64,000 nt of DNA from an uncultured Alphaproteobacteria bacterium (GCA_902547955.1 CACCPY010000007.1:28788-92787), one strand, 5' to 3'; shown: positions 35,066 through 45,633, counted from the first letter of the stretch. Notes: generated by a model not told the origin, from the sequence alone. A program made the numbers and translations.

Positions 35066-38000
35066 ATTATTCAGAATTTTTTATAAAAAAACCTGTATTT
35101 TGTTTTGTTCTTGCAAGTTTTTTAATATTGGTAGGATATCTATCTTTAAAAGAACTTCCTTTAAGACAATTTCCCGACATAGAACGAAGCGAAATTACAA
35201 TTGATACTATTTATCCTGGAGCTTCATCAAGTATTATTGAAACAAAAATCACAGAAATAATTGAAGCACAAATAAGTGGAATTGATGGAATTGAATCTAT
35301 CTCTTCTGTAAGTAGAGATGGTAGGTCCAAAGTAACTATTGAGTTTATAGCAAATAAAAATATTGATGAAGCAGCGAATGACGTTAGGGACTCTGTTTCA
35401 AGAATTTTAGAAAATTTACCAAAAGATTCTTCCCCTCCAGAAATTTCAAAAATTGATTCTGATAGTAACGCAATCATGTGGCTCAATCTTACCTCTGATG
35501 ATATTAATCAACTAGAGTTAACAGATTATGCTGAAAGATACTTAATTGACAGATTGTCTGTTATTCCAGGAGTTGCCAAGGTAAGAATATCAGGAGGGAA
35601 AAAAAAATCACTCAGAGTTTGGCTTGATCCTTTATTATTATCCCAATACAAGGTATCGGTCACTGATATTGAAAAAAAACTTTTAGAGGAAAATGTTGAG
35701 ATACCTGCAGGAAGATTGGAATCAAAATTTAGAGATTATACTGTTAAATTAGAAAGTGGTTTTAAAACCGAAGAGGACTTTAGGAATCTAGTGATAAAAA
35801 AAGGAAAAAACTTTTCCTTTGTAAAGTTAGGGGATGTGGCAAAAATAGAAATTGGTCCAGAAGAAACAAGACAGTTATTTAGAGGAAACGCTGAAGAAAT
35901 GATCGGTTTAGGTATTTTAAAACAAACTTCAGCTAATCTAATTGAAGTAACTAATGGAGTGAAAGGTGAATTTTTAAAAATCAAAGAAAATTTACCAAAA
36001 AATATAAAAATCTATCAAAGCTATGATACCTCATTGTTTGTATCTGAAGCATTAAAGGAGGTAATCTTTACTTTATGCTTTGCAATAATATTGGTTACTT
36101 TAATTATTCTAATTTTTTTAAAAAACATAAGAACAACGATAATTCCATTTTTAACAGTTCCAATTTCAATTTTGTCGACATTTATTTTTTTAAATATTTT
36201 TGGATTTACAATTAATCTTATTACATTGCTTGCACTAGTTTTATGCACTGGATTAGTGATTGATGATTCCATAGTTATGTTGGAAAATATTCATAAAAAA
36301 ATTGAGTCAGGGTCATCCAGATTACAAGCTGCATTATCTGGCTCTAAGGAGGTAATTTTTGCAATCATATCGACATCTGTTGTTCTAATTAGCATTTTTA
36401 TTCCCATTGTTTTTCTGGAAGGTGATACAGCAAAACTATTTAAAGAACTAGCTGTAACAATTATTGGTGCTATTTTTTTTTCAACAATAATTTCGTTAAC
36501 TTTAACTCCTATGCTTTGTTCAAAAATTATTTCAGAAAGAAAAAAAGACAATAAAAGAATTGAAAAGTTTTATATTAGCTCACTAGAATTTTTTTTGAAA
36601 AAGGATGCTTTAGTTGTTTTCTTAATTGTAATAATAATACTAGGAATTTTTTTCTTCTCAAAAAAAATTTCTAGAGAATTATCCCCAAGAGAAGACAGAG
36701 GAGCTTTTTTTATGCTGATGGAGTCACCAGAAGGAAGTACTTTTGAAAACACTGTTAATCAAATGTTAAAACTAGAGAAAAAACTAATGAAATTTAACGA
36801 AAATAACGAGGCTAATAGAATTTTACTAAGGGTTCCAAGAAGTTTTTCCGGAACTGAAAATTTTAGTGACGGCATAGGAATCATAGTTTTAAATCATTGG
36901 GACGATAGAAGGAGCATTTGGGAAATAATTAAAGAGATAAAAAAAATATCTTCTGACATTACAGACTCAAAAATTATCATTTTCCCTCCAAGAGGTTTAG
37001 GACAGAGACGATCAGGATCTCAACTACAGTTTGTAGTATCTGGTGATACATATGCAAATATTAATAAAAATATGGAAATTATATTAAAAGAAATTGAAAA
37101 TAATAAAAATTTTCTGTTTACAAGAATTGATTATAAAAAAAATAGACCGCAATTAGAAATTCAAATTGATAAAGATAAAGCATCTGATCTTCAAATATCC
37201 AATTATGAAATTGGTAGAACCTTAGAAATTTTACTTGCAGGAAGAAAAATTAATACATTCATTGAGGATGGTGAGGAATACTACGTGATTCTTCAAGCAA
37301 AAAAAGAAAATCGTGAAAATATTGAAGACTTAGGATCTTTTGAGGTTAAAACTGAAAATGGTAATTTTGTGAGACTTGAAAATATCCTCAATTTTAAAGA
37401 AGTAACCGAGGCAAAGGAATTAAATAGATACAATAAAATGAGATCAATAACCCTTAGTGCAGGTCTTCAAAAGGGTTACTCTTTAGGAGAGGCAATTAAG
37501 TATTTAGAAAATATATCTGAAAGTAAATTAGAAGGTGATTTTTTAATTAATTATAAAGGACAAAGTAAAGAATATAAAAAGTCTTCAAATCAATTTTATT
37601 TTCTTTTTGTTGTCTCACTTTTATTTGTTTATTTAGTTTTATGTGCACAGTTTGAAAGTTTCAAATACCCGTTAATTATTATTTTAACAGTTCCAATGAC
37701 TTTAATTTCTCCATTGATGGCACTTTATTATCTGGAAAATACATTGAACATATTCAGTCAAATAGGAATTATTATTTTGATGGGTATAGCAGCAAAAAAC
37801 GGAATTTTAATAGTAGAGTTTGCTAAGCAACTTAAGTCTAAGGGTAAAAAGTCTTATGATGCCTTAATCAGTTCATGTAAAAAAAGATTTAGACCAATAA
37901 TTATGACTGGTTTGTCAACAGTCGTGGGAGTATTTCCTTTGATAATAGGTTCTGGGGCTGGTTACGAATCAAGATTAACAATAGGGATCGTGTTAATATC

Positions 38001-38088
38001 TGGTATAATTTTTTCTGTTTTATTAACTCTTTACATAACTCCTTATTTTTTTAAAGTAATTGACAACCAAAAAGTTAAGAGAACATAA
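35062..38088 (+). CDS. RND-family efflux pump (AcrB/HAE1 type)
   Basis: A 1008-residue inner-membrane proton antiporter. N-terminal FFIKKPVFCFVLASFLILVG and LPLRQFPDIE are typical; TM4 has the proton-relay pair in LVIDDSIVMLENI near residues 400-410, and the second half carries MGIAAKNGILIVEFA. Two large periplasmic loops are present. The subgroup cannot be assigned to a drug or metal; absence of the HME signature argues against heavy-metal export. It converges on fhcA with a 14-base overlap. Confidence 0.9.
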   Translation: MNYSEFFIKKPVFCFVLASFLILVGYLSLKELPLRQFPDIERSEITIDTIYPGASSSIIETKITEIIEAQISGIDGIESISSVSRDGRSKVTIEFIANKNIDEAANDVRDSVSRILENLPKDSSPPEISKIDSDSNAIMWLNLTSDDINQLELTDYAERYLIDRLSVIPGVAKVRISGGKKKSLRVWLDPLLLSQYKVSVTDIEKKLLEENVEIPAGRLESKFRDYTVKLESGFKTEEDFRNLVIKKGKNFSFVKLGDVAKIEIGPEETRQLFRGNAEEMIGLGILKQTSANLIEVTNGVKGEFLKIKENLPKNIKIYQSYDTSLFVSEALKEVIFTLCFAIILVTLIILIFLKNIRTTIIPFLTVPISILSTFIFLNIFGFTINLITLLALVLCTGLVIDDSIVMLENIHKKIESGSSRLQAALSGSKEVIFAIISTSVVLISIFIPIVFLEGDTAKLFKELAVTIIGAIFFSTIISLTLTPMLCSKIISERKKDNKRIEKFYISSLEFFLKKDALVVFLIVIIILGIFFFSKKISRELSPREDRGAFFMLMESPEGSTFENTVNQMLKLEKKLMKFNENNEANRILLRVPRSFSGTENFSDGIGIIVLNHWDDRRSIWEIIKEIKKISSDITDSKIIIFPPRGLGQRRSGSQLQFVVSGDTYANINKNMEIILKEIENNKNFLFTRIDYKKNRPQLEIQIDKDKASDLQISNYEIGRTLEILLAGRKINTFIEDGEEYYVILQAKKENRENIEDLGSFEVKTENGNFVRLENILNFKEVTEAKELNRYNKMRSITLSAGLQKGYSLGEAIKYLENISESKLEGDFLINYKGQSKEYKKSSNQFYFLFVVSLLFVYLVLCAQFESFKYPLIIILTVPMTLISPLMALYYLENTLNIFSQIGIIILMGIAAKNGILIVEFAKQLKSKGKKSYDALISSCKKRFRPIIMTGLSTVVGVFPLIIGSGAGYESRLTIGIVLISGIIFSVLLTLYITPYFFKVIDNQKVKRT

Positions 38089-39715
38089 AATTATCCTCTC
38101 TAAAATAATTCTCATCGACTTTAAACTCCTCCTTGTCAAGAGAATAAAATCTATTGGTCCAATTCTCTACATTTTTGATAATTGACTTTTCGAATTTAAT
38201 GTTTGCTGCAATTGTACGAGTATTTTTATGTTTTAAAACTTTGCCATTTTTGACAACTTCATCTCCGTTTTTAAAAACATATTTTGCTCTTCGAAACATT
38301 TCATCTATATTTTGATTCGGGTCGTAAATAGATATGTCAGCAATGCAACCAGGCTTGAGTGACCCTCTATCTTTTAGTCCTAAAATATTGGCAGGAGATG
38401 ATCTCGTCATAATGGCAATATCATTAAGTGAATACGTTCTTTTGATATCTTTTAGAAAAGAAAATTTTATTGAGTCTTGATTTATAAGACTTATCTGTTG
38501 CATTCGGAAATCATAATCCATTAATAATCTAAATAATTCTGGATAACTTGTAAAAGGCGCACCATTGGGATGGTCGGTTGTAAAAAAGACTTTCGACGGA
38601 TCTTTCACTAATAAAAATATCTCTAGACCAATAAGCCATTGTAACGAGTTAACAAAATTTTTTTTTTTATATTCATAGGGAATAATTCCCCCTCCTCCAT
38701 CCTCTACTTCATTTATAATCCATTTTTTTGGATTAGCGTTATTTCTAGCTCCAAATTGTCTCAATACATCAGATGAAATTGTCAATGTTGGTTTAAACAT
38801 AACTTGACCAACATCAACTGTAATATTTTTATTTTTATTCACTGCATCTGCAAGATCTACAGAGCCAGATGAAAAACCTTTTTTCCCTTTATTATCATAT
38901 CCATAAAATTGAACATGAGCTAAGTGCATTCTTCTTCCTTCAGCTGTTTTAATAGTTTCAAGTATAGTTTTAATATTCCCGGGAACGCCTAGGTTGTTAC
39001 AATGGACATGAAGAGGATGTTTAATTTTAAGTTCTTCATTAGCTTTATTCAAAGATGTTAAAATATCTCGAGATGAAACTCCATAACTTGGAACAACATC
39101 ATCAAGGTTAAATGTTTCTCCACCTTTTTTGAAAAATTCTGCACCACCAGCGTTAATAACTTTTAATCCTAAACATTTAGTTGAATTAACTGTATAAGCA
39201 ACGTAATCATTCAAAAAATTTTGACCTTTTTTTTTATGCATACTTTCTAGTAAAAAACTATCATTACCTAAAATAGCTAAACCAGCTTTGTCAATCATTG
39301 GTATTTTTTCAAGTTCCAAATGCGTTAAAAATGAGTTAATTGGAAGAATAGCAGGTTCTACAACAGTTGTGAAACCCATCTCTGCATACCTATATCCTGT
39401 TCCTTCAGCAGTCCAACGTGAATTAAAACCTGGAAGGTTTTTTTTCCTATTTAAATTTTTTTTCACAAAATTGGAATGTACTTCCGGTGATAATAATCTT
39501 GCATTGTTTACGTTTCCTCCAGCAATATGTGAGTGTATATCAATAGCCCCTGCCATAACAATCATTCCATTGACATCATAAGAGGTTCGAAATTTATAAA
39601 GATCAGATTTATGTGGATTTACTATTTTTCCATCTTCGACAAATATATCCATTTTTTGACCATTTATTCTTTGTGTCGGATCAAAAACTTTTCCATTAAC
39701 GATTTTAAATTTCAT
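38075..39715 (-). CDS. fhcA: Formylmethanofuran dehydrogenase subunit A-like amidohydrolase (FhcA/FmdA family)
   Basis: A 546-residue metal-dependent amidohydrolase. Metal motif H61-x-H63 (GAIDIHSHIAGG), PLHVHCNNLGVPGN, HLAHVQFYGY, FTTDHPNGAPFTSYP and a C-terminal GSLKPGCIADISIYDP are the blocks of FhcA/FmdA/FwdA. In methylotrophs FhcA works in the formyltransferase/hydrolase complex FhcABCD, releasing formate from formyl-tetrahydromethanopterin. Here no fhcB, fhcC, fhcD or other H4MPT gene is adjacent. The gene is divergent from folE across 81 bases. Another role as a generic amidohydrolase is possible, though the long specific motifs favour FhcA. Confidence 0.78.
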   Translation of the reverse strand: MKFKIVNGKVFDPTQRINGQKMDIFVEDGKIVNPHKSDLYKFRTSYDVNGMIVMAGAIDIHSHIAGGNVNNARLLSPEVHSNFVKKNLNRKKNLPGFNSRWTAEGTGYRYAEMGFTTVVEPAILPINSFLTHLELEKIPMIDKAGLAILGNDSFLLESMHKKKGQNFLNDYVAYTVNSTKCLGLKVINAGGAEFFKKGGETFNLDDVVPSYGVSSRDILTSLNKANEELKIKHPLHVHCNNLGVPGNIKTILETIKTAEGRRMHLAHVQFYGYDNKGKKGFSSGSVDLADAVNKNKNITVDVGQVMFKPTLTISSDVLRQFGARNNANPKKWIINEVEDGGGGIIPYEYKKKNFVNSLQWLIGLEIFLLVKDPSKVFFTTDHPNGAPFTSYPELFRLLMDYDFRMQQISLINQDSIKFSFLKDIKRTYSLNDIAIMTRSSPANILGLKDRGSLKPGCIADISIYDPNQNIDEMFRRAKYVFKNGDEVVKNGKVLKHKNTRTIAANIKFEKSIIKNVENWTNRFYSLDKEEFKVDENYFREDNFMFS

Positions 39716-39796
39716 TTTGCACTTTTCATATTAAAATAGTATTAAATATATAACTTTAAATTTTGTTAAATAATACATATATTATATAAAGACGTT

Positions 39797-40411
39797 ATGG
39801 ACTCTATAGTTACAAAAAAAACACTGAAAGATGTTCTAGATAAGAAAGTTACCAGAGATGAAGCAGAGGAAGCTGTAAAAACACTCATTAAATGGGTCGG
39901 TGACAACCCCAATAGAGAGGGGCTTAAAGAAACTCCAAAAAGAGTAATTAACGCTTACAAAGAGTTCTTTTCTGGATACGAAGAATCTCCTGAAGAAATC
40001 CTTTCAAAAACCTTCGAAGATGTGCAAGGTTACGAAGATCTGGTAATGTTAAAGGATGTCAACTTTAATTCGCATTGTGAACATCACATGGTTCCAATTC
40101 AAGGTAAAGTTCATTTAGCTTACATTCCCACAAAAAGAGTTGTCGGTATATCAAAACTAGCTAGAACAGTGGATATATTCGCAAGAAGACTTCAAACTCA
40201 AGAAACAATGACCCAACAAATTTCAGAGTGCATCAACAGTTCACTTAAACCAAAAGGAGTCGCTGTTTACATTGAGGCATTTCACCAATGTATGACGACT
40301 AGAGGAGTTATGAAACCGAACGTTTCAACAATAACCAATTGCTTTATTGGAGATTTTAAAACTGATAGTGATCTTCAACAGAGATTCACAAGCTATATCC
40401 TTAATAGATGA
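39797..40411 (+). CDS. folE: GTP cyclohydrolase I
   Basis: First enzyme of tetrahydrofolate synthesis, making dihydroneopterin triphosphate from GTP. The 204-residue protein has the zinc and catalytic block [40 protein letters not shown] and HQCMTTRGV. It overlaps hisI by four bases (ATGA), an arrangement common in Alphaproteobacteria. Confidence 0.95.
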   Translation: MDSIVTKKTLKDVLDKKVTRDEAEEAVKTLIKWVGDNPNREGLKETPKRVINAYKEFFSGYEESPEEILSKTFEDVQGYEDLVMLKDVNFNSHCEHHMVPIQGKVHLAYIPTKRVVGISKLARTVDIFARRLQTQETMTQQISECINSSLKPKGVAVYIEAFHQCMTTRGVMKPNVSTITNCFIGDFKTDSDLQQRFTSYILNR

Positions 40412-40881
40412 ATATTATATTCGGTAATAGAAATTCTGTAGAGGAAGTTGAGGAAGGAGATAAACTTCAACCTAAGTTTGACGAAAAGGGCTTGATTCCT
40501 GCAATCACTGTGGATATTAGCTCGAAAGAGATCTTAATGCATGGATATATGAATAAAGAGGCTTTGAAGCTATCTATAGAAACAAAAAATGCACATTATT
40601 GGTCAAGAAGTAGGCAATCAATTTGGAAAAAAGGTGAAAAAAGTGGGCTTCAGCAAAAAATTAAAAAAATAAGAATTGACGATGACCAAGATTGTATAAT
40701 AATTTTTGTTGAACTTGAAGGGCTGAAGGCAAGTTGCCATGTGGGCTACAAATCATGTTTTTACAGAGAGCTTAAATCGATCAATTCAAAATTTAGTGAT
40801 AAGCTAGTTTTTATAGAAAAAGAAAAAGTATTTGATCCTAAAGAAGTATACGGAGATATACCAAACCCGACAAAATTATAA
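40408..40881 (+). CDS. hisI: Phosphoribosyl-AMP cyclohydrolase
   Basis: Third step of histidine synthesis, opening the purine ring of PR-AMP. The 157-residue protein carries [35 protein letters not shown], the metal DDDQDC cluster and the zinc cysteines in [15 protein letters not shown]. No HisE domain is fused. It is coupled to folE, a second ring-opening cyclohydrolase. Confidence 0.93.
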   Translation: MNIIFGNRNSVEEVEEGDKLQPKFDEKGLIPAITVDISSKEILMHGYMNKEALKLSIETKNAHYWSRSRQSIWKKGEKSGLQQKIKKIRIDDDQDCIIIFVELEGLKASCHVGYKSCFYRELKSINSKFSDKLVFIEKEKVFDPKEVYGDIPNPTKL

Positions 40882-40984
40882 GAATTTTTTAAAACTAACT
40901 TCTTTCAAAGCTAAGACTATTTTTTTTTTAATGACATTTTGATTTTAAAAAAACTACTGCTATTATTTTACAAAGCTTTTATTT

Positions 40985-40990
40985 AGGAGG
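40985..40990 (+). promoter_or_regulatory. Consensus ribosome-binding site of the aldehyde dehydrogenase gene
   Basis: A full AGGAGG lies six bases before the ATG at 40997. Few genes in this window have such a complete Shine-Dalgarno sequence; with the downstream terminator it suggests that this gene is a strongly expressed single unit. Confidence 0.7.
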
Positions 40991-40996
40991 AAATTT

Positions 40997-42514
40997 ATGG
41001 ACGCTTCAATATTAAATTACACCGTAAACGATAATGTTGGTGAATTTTTAAGTAAAGATAAAAAACTATATATTAATGGAGATTGGGTTGACCCATCTTC
41101 TGGCAAATCCTTTGATGTTGAGGATCCGGCCACCGGGAAAAAAATTGCAACATGCTCTGCTGGAAATAGTAAAGACATTGATGCAGCAGTTAAAGCAGCC
41201 AGAGTTGCATTTGACTCCGGTGCATGGACTGATGTGCCAAATAATGAAAAGGGGAAAATTATTTGGAAAATTGGTGACCTAATTGATAAACATGGTGAGG
41301 AACTAGCCCAGCTAGAGTCCTTGGATAATGGAAAACCAGTTGCCGTTGCAGGTGCAGCAGATGTTCCTCTATCCTCTGATATTTTTAGGTATATGGCAGG
41401 CTGGGCTACAAAAATTGAAGGAAACACCATACCGTACTCATGCTTATATACACCTGGTGCTAAGTATCATAGTTACACACTGAGAGAACCTGTAGGCGTT
41501 TGTGGACAAATTATTCCATGGAATTTTCCGCTTTTAATGGCAGCCTGGAAGATTGCACCAGCGTTAACCGCAGGTTGTACAGTTGTTATGAAGCCTGCTG
41601 AACAAACTCCGTTGTCAGCACTTAGGTTAATGGAAATAATTCATGATTCTGGTTTATTACCTAAAGGTGTTTTAAATATGGTAACAGGATTTGGTGAAGA
41701 AGCAGGTGCACCTTTAGCCGAACACCCTATGGTAGATAAAGTAGCATTCACAGGATCTACTGAAGTTGGGAAAATAATCACAAAAGCTGCTGCAGGTAAC
41801 TTAAAGAAAGTTTCTCTAGAACTTGGTGGTAAATCACCAACAATAGTTTTTCCAGATGCTGATGTCGACGCGGCTATAGCTGGTGCAGCTTCAGCTATAT
41901 TCTTTAATCATGGTCAATGCTGTTGTGCGGGTTCGAGACTATTCGCACACGAAAAGATTTTTGACAAAGTAACTGAAGGAATAGCAAAAATTGCAGAAAA
42001 TATTAAAGTTGGTCCAGGAATGGATACATCTACAGAAATGGGGCCACTTGTTTCAGATGAACAATTCCAGAAAGTTTCGGGCTACATTGAATCTGGAAAA
42101 TCTGAAGGAGGAGAAGTCGTTGCAGGAGGAAAATATGATAATTCCTCAGGGGGACATTTTGTTCATCCAACTGTTTTTGCTAAAACCAATGCTGACATGA
42201 AACTTGTGAAGGAAGAAATTTTTGGGCCAGTTGTATGTGCACAACCTTTTTCTGACGAAAGTTTAGAAAAGATTGCTGAAGAAGCAAATAATACTTCTTT
42301 CGGTCTTGCTGCAAGCGTTTGGACAAAGGATATAAGTACTGCACATAAGCTAGCAGCAAAAATAAGAGCAGGTACTGTTTGGGTTAACTGTCATAATATT
42401 TTCGATGCTTCACTACCTTTTGGAGGATATAAAGAGTCTGGATGGGGAAGAGAAATGGGGCACGAAGTACTTAAAAATTATACTGAAGTTAAAGCAGTAA
42501 CAGTAAACTTATAA
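40997..42514 (+). CDS. NAD(P)-dependent aldehyde dehydrogenase
   Basis: A 505-residue ALDH-superfamily enzyme. PWNFPLLMAAWKIAPAL and FTGSTEVGKII bind cofactor, the general base Glu is in LELGGKSP near residue 276, and the catalytic Cys is in FNHGQCCCAGSRLF near residue 310. GQCCCA is typical of ALDH1/2-like and plant-like ALDHs acting on small or aromatic aldehydes. The protein is less Lys-rich than its neighbours. It has its own 115-base upstream region, a strong ribosome site and a terminator. The substrate is undefined; acetaldehyde would fit the acetate-type symporter next door. Confidence 0.92.
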   Translation: MDASILNYTVNDNVGEFLSKDKKLYINGDWVDPSSGKSFDVEDPATGKKIATCSAGNSKDIDAAVKAARVAFDSGAWTDVPNNEKGKIIWKIGDLIDKHGEELAQLESLDNGKPVAVAGAADVPLSSDIFRYMAGWATKIEGNTIPYSCLYTPGAKYHSYTLREPVGVCGQIIPWNFPLLMAAWKIAPALTAGCTVVMKPAEQTPLSALRLMEIIHDSGLLPKGVLNMVTGFGEEAGAPLAEHPMVDKVAFTGSTEVGKIITKAAAGNLKKVSLELGGKSPTIVFPDADVDAAIAGAASAIFFNHGQCCCAGSRLFAHEKIFDKVTEGIAKIAENIKVGPGMDTSTEMGPLVSDEQFQKVSGYIESGKSEGGEVVAGGKYDNSSGGHFVHPTVFAKTNADMKLVKEEIFGPVVCAQPFSDESLEKIAEEANNTSFGLAASVWTKDISTAHKLAAKIRAGTVWVNCHNIFDASLPFGGYKESGWGREMGHEVLKNYTEVKAVTVNL

Positions 42515-42523
42515 TTTATGATA

Positions 42524-42554
42524 AAAAAGCCAAACTAAAGTTTGGCTTTTTTTT
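42524..42554 (+). terminator. Rho-independent terminator after the aldehyde dehydrogenase gene
   Basis: Inverted repeat AAAAAGCCAAAC / GTTTGGCTTTTT with the loop TAAA, followed by a run of T ending at 42554. It ends ten bases after the stop codon and lies just before the DUF485 gene start. It is the only textbook intrinsic terminator seen in the window. Confidence 0.9.
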
Positions 42555-42562
42555 ACAACCTT

Positions 42563-42841
42563 ATGACCAGTTCAAAATTATCGGATACTTTAAAAAGAAT
42601 TATTTTTTTGAACAATTTAGTCAGTTACATACTCACATCAATTGTTTTAGTTCTATACTTAGCTTTCATACTAATTATTGGTTTTCGTCCTCAATTATTT
42701 CATATTTATTTATTTAATAGTTCTATTACTATAGGCATTGCTTTTGGTTTATTTATAATTATATTTTCAATTTTTTTGACTCTAATTTATGTTTTAATCT
42801 CAAATTTATATTTAGATAAGATAAGAGAAATTAATGACTAA
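42563..42841 (+). CDS. DUF485-like small membrane protein
   Basis: A 92-residue protein with two transmembrane helices (about 22-44 and 54-80) and a charged C-terminus. Small DUF485-type proteins commonly precede acetate-type sodium:solute symporters, and here it overlaps the actP-like gene by eight bases. The ATG at 42563 lies after the terminator; an earlier in-frame TTG would fall inside the terminator stem. Its exact role with the symporter is not known. Confidence 0.7.
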   Translation: MTSSKLSDTLKRIIFLNNLVSYILTSIVLVLYLAFILIIGFRPQLFHIYLFNSSITIGIAFGLFIIIFSIFLTLIYVLISNLYLDKIREIND

Positions 42842-44438
42842 TCTATTTTTTTTAGCCTTAGTTATTTTTTTAAATCCTGCTCATGCTTTTGCTTTGGATA
42901 ATGCAAGTACAAATTTCGCCGGTTTAATATTTGCTATTTTTGTTCTAATTACACTCATTATTACATATTTCGCATCAAAAAAATCTAGTGACAAAAGTAA
43001 TTATTATGCGGCAGGTGAAAAAATATCAGGTTTTCAAAATGGATTAGCAATAGCAGGAGATTACATGTCGGCTGCTTCATTTTTAGGCATATCTGGTTTA
43101 GTTTTTTTTTCTGGTTTTGATGGATTAATTTACTCTATTGGCTTTCTAGTTGGATGGCCAATTATTTTATTTTTAATTGCAGGAAAACTAAAAAATCTTG
43201 GAAAATATACATTTGCTGATGTAACAACTATTAGACTTGAGCAATCAAAAATAAGGGTGTTATCTGCCAGCGGTACCTTGGTCACGGTTCTATTTTATCT
43301 AATTGCTCAAATGGTTGGTGCAGGAGCATTAATTCAAATTTTATTTGGTTTACCATATTCGTTTGCAATTTGGATAGTAGGTACATTAATGATTATCTAT
43401 GTCAGTTTTGGAGGAATGATAGCAACCACTTGGGTTCAAATAATTAAGGCTCTTTTACTTATAGTAGGAGCATCGATTCTTGCCTACTTTGTTTTAAAAA
43501 ATTATTCTTTTAGTCTAAATGAACTGTTAAATGAAGCAATAAAAATTCATCAAAGCCAAGAACTTATATTGTATCCCGGAAAATTAATCTCAGATCCTAT
43601 ATCAGCCATTTCATTAGGTTTAGCTCTTATATTTGGAACCGCTGGACTTCCTCATATACTTATGCGGTTTTTTACAGTCCCAGACGCAAGAAGTGCCAGA
43701 GTCTCTGCATTCTATGCGACAACATTAATTGGCTATTTTTATATCTTAACATTTGTTATAGGATTTGGAGCAATTATTTTTCTAACAAATAATTCACTAT
43801 ATCTTGATGATAGTAATAATTTAATTGGATCTAATAATATGGCTGCAGTTCATTTATCACATGTTTTGGGTGGAGATATTTTTCTGGGTTTTATTTCTGC
43901 AGTAGCTTTTGCAACAATATTGGCAGTTGTATCTGGACTAACACTAGCTGGAGCATCAGCCATCGGACGAGACCTTTATGTGTACGTATTAAATAAAGGA
44001 AAAGCTAATGAAAAAAAAGAAATTATTGTTTCTAAAGTATCTTCTGTTTTTATCGGAATAGTTGCAATTATACTAGGAATTATTTTTGAGGGACAAAATG
44101 TTGCTTTTTTAGTTGGTTTAGCTTTTGCAATAGCCGCAAGCACAAATTTTCCTATACTTTTTTTAACTATAACTTGGAAAGGGTTAACCACAAACGGAGC
44201 TTTTGTCGGAGGAATGATTGGTTTATTTACAGCAATAATTTTAGTTATATTGAGTCCAACTGTTTGGGTGGAAATATTTAATTTTGAAAAAGCAATATTC
44301 CCATATAAATACCCAGGACTTTTTTCTATGACCACGTCTTTTTTATTTATATTTTTGATATCAAAAATTGATAAAAAAAATGTAGATGAAAATAAATTTC
44401 ACTTGCTTGTGAAGCAATCATATTTAGGAAGAAAATAG
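42834..44438 (+). CDS. actP: Cation/acetate-type symporter (solute:sodium symporter family)
   Basis: A 534-residue membrane protein with about thirteen transmembrane segments. [20 protein letters not shown] and [13 protein letters not shown] are hallmarks of ActP-type SSS transporters, as are TSPTxx-free [22 protein letters not shown] and [21 protein letters not shown]. ActP imports acetate and other short monocarboxylates. It follows the DUF485 gene and precedes a small HTH gene with no gap. Substrate by family; glycolate or propionate are alternatives. Confidence 0.85.
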   Translation: MTNLFFLALVIFLNPAHAFALDNASTNFAGLIFAIFVLITLIITYFASKKSSDKSNYYAAGEKISGFQNGLAIAGDYMSAASFLGISGLVFFSGFDGLIYSIGFLVGWPIILFLIAGKLKNLGKYTFADVTTIRLEQSKIRVLSASGTLVTVLFYLIAQMVGAGALIQILFGLPYSFAIWIVGTLMIIYVSFGGMIATTWVQIIKALLLIVGASILAYFVLKNYSFSLNELLNEAIKIHQSQELILYPGKLISDPISAISLGLALIFGTAGLPHILMRFFTVPDARSARVSAFYATTLIGYFYILTFVIGFGAIIFLTNNSLYLDDSNNLIGSNNMAAVHLSHVLGGDIFLGFISAVAFATILAVVSGLTLAGASAIGRDLYVYVLNKGKANEKKEIIVSKVSSVFIGIVAIILGIIFEGQNVAFLVGLAFAIAASTNFPILFLTITWKGLTTNGAFVGGMIGLFTAIILVILSPTVWVEIFNFEKAIFPYKYPGLFSMTTSFLFIFLISKIDKKNVDENKFHLLVKQSYLGRK

Positions 44439-44714
44439 ATGCTTTTTTTTGATATAGATAATCCCTCACCTGATGAAATAAAAGTATGGATGAAAAAAAA
44501 TGATTTTACCATAGATTCAGGTTCTTTCGCGCTGGGAATAAGTAAACGTCAATTTGCAAGGTTTTTATCAGGTGAAACTAGCGCGAAAAGGGTTCATTCA
44601 CTTGCAATGCAGATGGTTTGGCTAATAAATGAAAATAAAAAAAATATAATCAATGAAAATATTAAGAAAAATAAAAGTAAAAAAGTTAAAAAAATCTCAA
44701 TTCCAATAAAGTAA
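44439..44714 (+). CDS. Small helix-turn-helix protein
   Basis: A 91-residue protein whose middle (about 27-62) is HTH-like: SGSFALGISKRQFARFLSGETSAKR in two overlapping helices resembles Cro/XRE-type DNA-binding domains. A Lys-rich tail (NENIKKNKSKKVKKISI) could aid DNA contact. It begins directly after the actP stop, so it is cotranscribed and could be a local regulator. The stop is one base from the convergent glycosyltransferase stop. Confidence 0.55.
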   Translation: MLFFDIDNPSPDEIKVWMKKNDFTIDSGSFALGISKRQFARFLSGETSAKRVHSLAMQMVWLINENKKNIINENIKKNKSKKVKKISIPIK

Positions 44715-44715
44715 C

Positions 44716-45633
44716 CTAGTCTTTGTAGAGTAAAAAACTTATTCTTTTATTTTCATACCTTATTTTTTTAATTACATCTAAAATTAAACCACCAAAGAAA
44801 AATAAAATAGATACAATCATTAATAACCCTGACAAAACTGCTGAAGGTAATCTGTTAACTAAGCCGGTTAAATAAAATTCATGAATAATTGGTATACCTA
44901 TTAAAAGGGATAAGAAAAAAAATAAAAAACTAAAAGTTGAAAAAAAAAGTAAAGGTTTTTCATCTTTGATTAAAACTAATATTAATTTTAGTATTTTTAA
45001 ACCATCTTTATAAGTATTAAGCTTGCTTAAAGAACCAGAGGGCCTAGCTTTATAAATACATTCAAATTCACCAATTCTATTTTTTTGTTCTAGTGCATGA
45101 ATAGTTAATTCAGCTTCAATCTCAAATTCCGCAGAATTTTGTGGAAAAGTTTTAATAAATCTTTTTGAGAAAATTCTAAAACCAGAAAATATATCAGTTA
45201 TATCGTTACCAAAAATTAAATTAACGAATTTCGAAAAAAAATAATTTCCAAAAACATGACCAGATCTGTAAGCAGAGGAATCACTATGAATTCTTTTTGC
45301 GACCATCATATCAAAGTTTTCGTCCTGCATTTTTTTTAAGATATCTTTTATATTAGCTATATCGTATGTATTATCAGCATCAATCATAATAAAAAAATTA
45401 GCATTTATATTTTCCTCAAACATTCTTCGTACAACATTACCCTTACCTTGTTTGCTGACAAGAAAAACTTCTGCACCATATTTTTTTGCTAGTTTTACAG
45501 AATTATCTGTTGAATTGTTGTCGTAAACAATAACTTTTGCTTTAGGAAGTTTTTTTTTAAAACCTCTAACTACGTCACCAATCGTTGATTCTTCGTTTAA
45601 ACAAGGAATCTGAACTACAACATTATTTGTCAT
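44716..45633 (-). CDS. Family 2 glycosyltransferase with C-terminal membrane anchor
   Basis: A 305-residue protein: GT2 domain with VVQIPCLNEESTIGDVV, VIVYDNNSTDNS and the metal motif MIDADNTYD, followed by two transmembrane helices (about 225-245 and 260-285). This resembles polyprenyl-phosphate mannose/glucose synthases that load sugars on undecaprenyl phosphate. GFRIFSKRF is the acceptor-lobe motif of that group. It overlaps yaaA by 11 bases. Specific donor unknown. Confidence 0.82.
   Translation of the reverse strand: MTNNVVVQIPCLNEESTIGDVVRGFKKKLPKAKVIVYDNNSTDNSVKLAKKYGAEVFLVSKQGKGNVVRRMFEENINANFFIMIDADNTYDIANIKDILKKMQDENFDMMVAKRIHSDSSAYRSGHVFGNYFFSKFVNLIFGNDITDIFSGFRIFSKRFIKTFPQNSAEFEIEAELTIHALEQKNRIGEFECIYKARPSGSLSKLNTYKDGLKILKLILVLIKDEKPLLFFSTFSFLFFFLSLLIGIPIIHEFYLTGLVNRLPSAVLSGLLMIVSILFFFGGLILDVIKKIRYENKRISFLLYKD

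Noticed and set aside
41017..41430. 137-codon minus-strand frame opposite the aldehyde dehydrogenase
   Set aside because: Shadow of a well-conserved gene with no independent signals.
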